A stretch of DNA of 10,687 nucleotides from Gemmatimonadota bacterium (GTDB lineage: Bacteria; Gemmatimonadota; Gemmatimonadetes; Gemmatimonadales; GWC2-71-9). The stretch is from the NCBI GenBank assembly GCA_003220975.1, contig QHTX01000085.1, positions 21,305 to 31,991 on the forward strand. Reading direction: 5' to 3'. The number at the start of each line of letters is the position of its first letter. Positions within the stretch are counted from its first letter, which is position 1. This document shows, piece after piece, positions 6,776-10,687 of this stretch. The position numbers and the translations under genes were made by a program. The notes beneath the pieces are model-generated. The model was given only the letters and a program-made list of their open reading frames with translations. It searched no databases and had not been told where the DNA came from.

Positions 6776-7131
6776 CGGGCGGGACGGTCGTGGTGCTCGG
6801 CGAGGTGGGGCGCAACTTCGGCGCCGGGATGTCGAACGGCGTGGCCTACGTGCTCGATGAGACGGAGCACCTCGCGTCACGCGTCAACGGCGACATGGTG
6901 GCGATCCAGCTCCTCGAAACCGCCGACGAATGGCGCCTGCTCGCCCTCGTGGAAGAGCACATCGCCAAGACGGCGAGTCCGCGGGCGCAGGCTCTCCTCG
7001 CGGCGTGGCACCGCTACCTGCCGTTGTTCCGGAAGGTCGTGCCGATCGTAGTGCCGGCGGCCGTGCCTGCTGCCACCCCCACGAGCCCGGGGGTCGAGCC
7101 GGCGGCCGTCCCCGCAGCGAAGGGTGCCTGA
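6718..7131 (+). pseudogene. gltB: Glutamate synthase large subunit, C-terminal fragment (out of frame)
   Basis: This is the last part of the GltB beta-helix domain, carrying conserved CEYMTGGTVVVLG and NFGAGMSNGVAYVLDE motifs. It continues gltB in a different frame after the junction at 6717/6718. An ATG/GTG-type start within it (GTG 6739) has no sensible ribosome-binding site, so it is not an independent gene. After the conserved region (LPLFRKVVPIV) it ends with a low-complexity Ala/Pro/Val tail of about 25 residues not typical of E. coli-type GltB. Its TGA stop lies 3 nt before the cimA ATG, so translation reaching this stop would matter for coupling to cimA. If the deletion is an error, this belongs to one intact gene, 2636-7131. 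Confidence 0.85.
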
Positions 7132-7134
7132 TGC

Positions 7135-8685
7135 ATGGACGTCACGCTGTACGACACCACCCTGCGCGACGGCACGCAGCGCGAAGGACTCTCCCTTTCG
7201 GCTGAGGACAAGGTCAAGATCGCCCGCCGGCTGGACGCCCTCGGCGTCAGCTACATCGAGGGGGGATGGCCCGGCTCGAATCCCAAGGACGCGGAATTCT
7301 TTCGTCGCATGGAGCGCGTCCCGCTGCGGCAGGCGAAGCTCGCGGCCTTCGGCATGACGCGCCGCGCCGGGAGCCGGTGCGCAGACGACGCGAACTGTCG
7401 GGCCCTGGTGGACGCCGGGACCCCCGTCGTCACGCTCGTGGGCAAGAGCTCGACGTTGCACGTCGACCGCGTGCTCCGGACGAGTCGCGACGAGAACCTG
7501 CGGATGATCGCGGAGACCGTCGCTCACTTCAAGCGCCTCGGCAAAGAAGTGATCTACGACGCGGAACACTTCTTCGACGGCTACCGCCTCGATCCGGGCT
7601 ACACGCTGGCCTCCATCGTCGCGGCCGCCGACGCCGGCGCCGACTGCGTCGTCCTGTGCGACACCAACGGCGGCGCGCTGCCCACCGATGTGGAAGCGTG
7701 CGTGTGGGAGGTACGGGACCGGACGCGCGCGCCGCTGGGCATTCACCCCCACAACGACGGCGGGTTGGCGCTCGCCAACGCGGTCGCCGCGGTCGAGGCC
7801 GGGTGTGCGCACGTCCAGGGCACGATCAACGGGTACGGGGAGCGCTGCGGGAACCTGGACCTGATCTCCCTGATCGCCACGCTGCAGCTCAAGCTCGAGT
7901 ATCGGGTGCTGCCGCCGGAGCAGCTCAGGCACCTGAGCGACCTGGCCCGCTTCGTGGCCGCCGTCGGGAACCTGACGCCGGATCCCTACGCGCCGTACGT
8001 CGGCCGCAGCGCGTTCGCGCACAAGGGCGGCATCCACGTGGCCGCGGTGGCCGAGCTTCCCCAGAGCTACCAGCACATCGACCCCGGCCTGGTGGGGAAC
8101 GAGATGCGGGTTGTCGTGAGCGAGCTCGCGGGACGGCGCAACGTGCGGCTGCGGGCGGAAGCGCTGGGGATCGCGACGAACGACCGCGACGCCGACGTGC
8201 TGCAGCGGATCAAGCAGCTCGAGCACGGCGGCTACCAGTTCGAGGCCGCCGAAGGCTCGTTCGCGATGCTGCTGCGGCGCGCCGCTCCCGGATACGAGCC
8301 GCCGTTCGAGATGCGCGACTTCACGGTCATCGTCGCAAGTCACGCGGGAAGTCCCGTGACCGCCCGCGCCAGCGTCACGCTGCGGGTGGGCGGGGCGGAG
8401 ATCGGGGCGGCGGCCGACGGCGCCGGGCCGGTGAACGCGCTCGACCGCGCCGTGCGCGAGGCGCTCCTACCGCACTACCCCGAGCTCGCCGACGTGCACC
8501 TTGTGGATTACCGAGTTCGCATCGTGGACGAGCACCTGGGCACCGCGGCGAAGCCGCGCGTCGTGATCGAGTCGGCGCGCGGCGCCGAGCGCTGGAGCAC
8601 GGTCGGGTGCTCGGAGAACATCATCGAGGCCGGCTGGCAAGCCCTGCGCGACGCGCTCGAGCTGGCCTTGTGGCGCCGGGGCTAG
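7135..8685 (+). CDS. cimA: (R)-citramalate synthase
   Basis: A 516-residue enzyme that condenses pyruvate with acetyl-CoA to citramalate, the entry to threonine-independent isoleucine synthesis via 2-oxobutyrate. The N-terminal HMGL-like TIM barrel begins LYDTTLRDGTQREG, with R11 and metal-binding D12. The HPH metal ligands are H204 and H206 (IHPHNDGG), followed by NGYGERCGN with N240 and the AHKGGIHVAAV motif. The C-terminal third resembles the LeuA-type allosteric domain, consistent with isoleucine feedback. Length and the GGWPGSNPKD segment favour the CimA group (TIGR00977-type) over 2-isopropylmalate or homocitrate synthase. ATG 7135 follows the gltB TGA by 3 nt, with GAAGGG (7119-7124) as a weak ribosome-binding site, so it is probably cotranscribed and translationally coupled. 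The stop TAG overlaps the stop of the convergent porin gene. Confidence 0.93.
   Translation: MDVTLYDTTLRDGTQREGLSLSAEDKVKIARRLDALGVSYIEGGWPGSNPKDAEFFRRMERVPLRQAKLAAFGMTRRAGSRCADDANCRALVDAGTPVVTLVGKSSTLHVDRVLRTSRDENLRMIAETVAHFKRLGKEVIYDAEHFFDGYRLDPGYTLASIVAAADAGADCVVLCDTNGGALPTDVEACVWEVRDRTRAPLGIHPHNDGGLALANAVAAVEAGCAHVQGTINGYGERCGNLDLISLIATLQLKLEYRVLPPEQLRHLSDLARFVAAVGNLTPDPYAPYVGRSAFAHKGGIHVAAVAELPQSYQHIDPGLVGNEMRVVVSELAGRRNVRLRAEALGIATNDRDADVLQRIKQLEHGGYQFEAAEGSFAMLLRRAAPGYEPPFEMRDFTVIVASHAGSPVTARASVTLRVGGAEIGAAADGAGPVNALDRAVREALLPHYPELADVHLVDYRVRIVDEHLGTAAKPRVVIESARGAERWSTVGCSENIIEAGWQALRDALELALWRRG
8682..8685. other. Overlapping convergent stop codons (CTAG)
   Basis: The palindrome CTAG supplies the TAG of cimA on the plus strand (8683-8685) and the TAG of the porin on the minus strand (complement of 8682-8684). 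No intergenic space exists, so any terminators must lie within the opposing coding sequence. Confidence 0.95.
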
Positions 8686-9872
8686 TAGTTGTAGGCCACG
8701 CCCAAGGCGACCGTGACCTGGTCCTTCTTGCCGTCGAACGTCGCCAACGTCGACCGATCGTAGCGCACTTCGGGCCGCACGACGGCATTCGGCCACGCGC
8801 GGATGTTCAGCGTCGCCGTGCCACTGCCTAACTTCTGCCCCGTGTTGAACGGAAAGGCAGACGGCGCACCAAGGGGCGCCAGGCTCGTGCGCGCGCCGTT
8901 CTCGTCGTTCAGGTAGTCGCCGCGCAACGCCAGGCCCAGGGACGAGCTGAAGTCATAGGTGACCCAGGCTCCAGCCGCCCACCACTTGGCGTCCTGCGTC
9001 GGATCGGGGAGCGCGGCGTTGGCCTGCTCCTGCCCGTAGTCCCCTTGCAGCCACACGTTCACCTTCCCACCAACCTTGCGCCACAGCACGGCGTCGACGC
9101 CGTACCGGTTCGCGCTGTTGTCGCCCGCTTCCTCGGGGCCCCAGTAGCCGACGAGACCAAGCGACGTGAGCGCGTCCGGGTAGATGCCGACACGCCCCAT
9201 CAGCGACTTGTGGGTGTTGTTATCACTGACCTGGTCCCACCCGTTGATGACGCGAAACTGCGCATCGACGTAGTTGTTGAACTTCGTTTCCACGCTCACG
9301 CCAGTCCCGGTGAAGTTCTCTACGTAGATGAACTGGTTAGCCTCCGACCAGTTGGGGTTAGCCACGGTCTCAATCACCTCTACGCCCAGGAGCGTGACCA
9401 TCCGCCCCACTTTCACCTGCACCCCGTTGCCGCTGGCGGTCGGGACGTTCCGGGCGACGTAGAGGTGCGGGATCTCAGCCTGCGCACCCAGATTGAATCC
9501 GTTCGACTGGATCAGCGTCGCGTCCTGGCCCAACAACAGCTCGGTGTGGAACCCGGCGCTGAACTTCGTCGGGTCGTACGGCTTGTCGAGCACGAGCGCC
9601 AGCGCGTTGAGCATGAAGCGGTTCTGCAGGCGGTCGTACAGGCGCCCCACGATCGCCGTGTCGCCGATGCTCCGCCCGGAGTACGAGTACGATCCCTCGG
9701 CGAAGCCGGTCAGCTTGAACCCGGCGAACGAGGTTTCGAGATGGTTCACCGCGGCGGGGGCCGGCGGGGGGTCGGCCTTCTTCGCCGTCGTGTCGGCCGG
9801 AGCGGGCGGGGCGCTCTGCGCCACGAGCGCCGCCGGCGCGAGGAGCCAGAGGCTGAAGAGCGCGGCTCTCAT
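8682..9872 (-). CDS. Outer-membrane beta-barrel porin (OmpL/BBP2-like) of the amt-glnK operon
   Basis: A 396-residue exported protein. A signal peptide of about 18 residues (hydrophobic LWLLAPAALVA, cleaved before Gln19) is followed by a Pro/Ala-rich linker to about residue 43. The rest alternates polar and hydrophobic/aromatic residues as beta-strands do (for example FKLTGFAEGSYSYSG, SLGLALRGDYLND). It ends in the aromatic Tyr typical of the last strand recognised by the BAM machinery. The overall pattern resembles the OmpL-like putative beta-barrel porin-2 family; the substrate is unknown. The ATG overlaps the glnK stop (ATGA, 9869-9872), and an excellent AAGGAGG (9880-9886) lies 7 nt upstream, inside glnK, so the two are cotranslated. 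Its place after amt and glnK suggests a role in uptake of nitrogenous solutes across the outer membrane, which is inference. Confidence 0.85.
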   Translation of the reverse strand: MRAALFSLWLLAPAALVAQSAPPAPADTTAKKADPPPAPAAVNHLETSFAGFKLTGFAEGSYSYSGRSIGDTAIVGRLYDRLQNRFMLNALALVLDKPYDPTKFSAGFHTELLLGQDATLIQSNGFNLGAQAEIPHLYVARNVPTASGNGVQVKVGRMVTLLGVEVIETVANPNWSEANQFIYVENFTGTGVSVETKFNNYVDAQFRVINGWDQVSDNNTHKSLMGRVGIYPDALTSLGLVGYWGPEEAGDNSANRYGVDAVLWRKVGGKVNVWLQGDYGQEQANAALPDPTQDAKWWAAGAWVTYDFSSSLGLALRGDYLNDENGARTSLAPLGAPSAFPFNTGQKLGSGTATLNIRAWPNAVVRPEVRYDRSTLATFDGKKDQVTVALGVAYNY

Positions 9873-10261
9873 ACGGTCGCCTCCTTCAGCGCGCGGCGCT
9901 GCACCTCGTCCGCCGTGACGGCGGTGACCGCGGCCGTGTCGACCTCCCCGGTCCTGATCCTGATCACGCGCTCCAGCGGTTGCACGAAGATCTTCCCGTC
10001 ACCCACCTGGCCGGTCCGTGCGGACGAGAGGATCGCCTTGATCGTCGGCTCCACGAACGGCTCCGACACGGCCATCTCGAGCCGCACCTTCTCGCGGAAC
10101 TCGAGCACGACGGTCCCGCCACGGTAGTGCTCCTGCAACTCGCGCTCGCCGCCGTGCCCGCTCACGCGACTGATGGTGATGCCCGTGACGCCGGCGCGGA
10201 ACAGCGCCGCCTTCACCTGCGGCAGCCGGTCGGGGCGTACCACTGTGCTGATGAGTTTCAT
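9869..10261 (-). CDS. glnK: Nitrogen regulatory protein PII
   Basis: A trimeric cytosolic signal protein that binds ATP/ADP and 2-oxoglutarate and, when encoded with amt, normally docks into the ammonium channel. It has 130 residues from MKLIST, collinear with E. coli GlnB numbering. Seen: Arg47 (inserted into the Amt pore in known complexes), Lys58, the PII signature TGQVGDGKIFV (83-93), and C-loop Arg101 and Arg103. Odd: position 51, the uridylylated Tyr, is Val; position 39, a Gln that helps bind Mg-ATP-2-oxoglutarate, is Glu. A tail of about 18 residues extends beyond the usual ~112. An in-frame ATG lies two codons upstream (10267), but GAGGG (10268-10272) is 6 nt from ATG 10261 and only abuts the other, so 10261 is chosen. 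It lies 30 bp after amt and overlaps the porin start. Confidence 0.93.
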   Translation of the reverse strand: MKLISTVVRPDRLPQVKAALFRAGVTGITISRVSGHGGERELQEHYRGGTVVLEFREKVRLEMAVSEPFVEPTIKAILSSARTGQVGDGKIFVQPLERVIRIRTGEVDTAAVTAVTADEVQRRALKEATV

Positions 10262-10267
10262 TGTCAT

Positions 10268-10272
10268 CCCTC
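10268..10272 (-). promoter_or_regulatory. Shine-Dalgarno deciding the glnK start
   Basis: GAGGG on the minus strand is 6 nt from ATG 10261 but directly abuts the alternative ATG at 10267. It therefore supports the canonical MKLI start of PII proteins. Confidence 0.7.
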
Positions 10273-10291
10273 ACAAGAGGCTCTGGTTGTC

Positions 10292-10687
10292 CTAGGCCGG
10301 CTCCGGCTCGGGCTCGAGCTGTCCGACGCCGTGGGAGGCGGCGGCCGTCTCGCTGAGAATGACCGCCGACGCCACTTCCGGCGTGTCGGGGTAAGCGAGC
10401 GCGCCCATCTCCGGTAGATCGAGCCCGAGCTCTTCGACCTCGGCCGACACGCGGTGCCCGCCCACGAGCACCTCAGTCAGCTTGTACGCCGCGACCGCCA
10501 TGGCGCCGACGGCCACGAAGTTCGTGAGGCCACCGATCAACTGGGCTGCGAACTGACTCGGATCGCCGTAAAGCAACCCCCGCACGCCGCCCGGGACGCC
10601 ATTCCACCCGTCGCCGTACGTGCCGTCGGCCAGCAACCCGAGTGAGAGAATGCCCCATAACCCGTTGAACCCGTGCACCGAGATCGC
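10292..10687 (-). CDS. amt: Ammonium transporter, C-terminal part (5' end off the right edge)
   Basis: The last 131 residues of an Amt/Mep/Rh ammonium channel in the inner membrane. The segment opens with AISVHGFNGLWG, containing the His equivalent to pore His318 of E. coli AmtB (VHGVCG). A final membrane helix follows, roughly LIGGLTNFVAVGAMAVAAY. The conserved cytoplasmic tail reads GHRVSAEVEELGLDLPEMG and matches the region that communicates with PII. Beyond this is an extra tail of about 30 residues ending in EPEPEPA. The stop lies 30 bp before glnK, and the order amt-glnK matches the widely conserved pair. The upstream promoter is outside the window. Confidence 0.93.
   Translation of the reverse strand, partial: AISVHGFNGLWGILSLGLLADGTYGDGWNGVPGGVRGLLYGDPSQFAAQLIGGLTNFVAVGAMAVAAYKLTEVLVGGHRVSAEVEELGLDLPEMGALAYPDTPEVASAVILSETAAASHGVGQLEPEPEPA

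Noticed and set aside
3479..6880. Very long open frame (1133 codons) on the minus strand opposite gltB
   Set aside because: It lies antisense to a strongly conserved gene and its composition (Arg, Ala, His, Pro-rich, no recognisable domain) is what the complement of GC-rich codons gives.
6739..7131. Separate 130-codon gene after gltB
   Set aside because: Its sequence is the conserved C-terminus of GltB out of frame, and its apparent GTG start has no ribosome-binding site.
7131..7133. ATG overlapping the gltB stop as cimA start
   Set aside because: It is out of frame with cimA; ATG 7135 gives the conserved N-terminus.
7266..8831. 521-codon plus-strand frame within cimA and across the convergent junction
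   Set aside because: An alternative frame of cimA, low complexity and without motifs.

Overview
The window is a GC-rich bacterial chromosome segment dominated by nitrogen-assimilation and branched-chain amino-acid genes, with a truncated gene at each end. The style suggests a Gram-negative member of the FCB group, most likely Gemmatimonadota: very GC-rich DNA, a bacterial DPP-IV-type peptidase, an Ala/Pro-rich outer-membrane porin, and signal peptides that appear to leave Gln at the mature N-terminus. This assignment is inference. I see no mobile elements, CRISPR arrays, tRNA or rRNA genes.

Layout. (1) 1-1466, minus strand: the N-terminal beta-propeller part of an exported DPP-IV/S9B peptidase; its catalytic domain lies beyond the left edge. 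(2) An 86-bp divergent spacer with a palindromic motif. (3) 1553-2389, plus: an isocitrate lyase/PEP mutase family enzyme of unknown substrate. (4) 2390-2635: a 246-bp AT-rich-to-GC-rich leader. It holds a sigma70-like promoter, tandem repeats, a second copy of the palindromic motif, and a strong intrinsic terminator placed only 25 bp before the next start codon. Competing antiterminator and anti-antiterminator pairings can be drawn by eye, so it looks like a transcription attenuator. (5) 2636-7131, plus: the large subunit of glutamate synthase (gltB), complete from propeptide to C-terminal beta-helix but broken by an apparent 28-nt deletion at 6717/6718. (6) 7135-8685, plus: citramalate synthase (cimA), 3 nt after gltB. 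(7) 8682-10687, minus: an operon read amt - glnK (PII) - outer-membrane porin. It converges on cimA with the two stop codons sharing a CTAG.

How the parts fit. Amt brings in ammonium, and PII would gate Amt and sense nitrogen status. The porin may admit solutes through the outer membrane, although its substrate is unknown. GltB makes glutamate from glutamine and 2-oxoglutarate, and CimA opens the threonine-independent isoleucine route, whose last step consumes glutamate. No gltD (small subunit) is present next to gltB.

The most notable points are the attenuator-like gltB leader, the palindromic motif shared by two upstream regions, a PII protein lacking the uridylylated Tyr51 and with Glu in place of Gln39, and the gltB frameshift.
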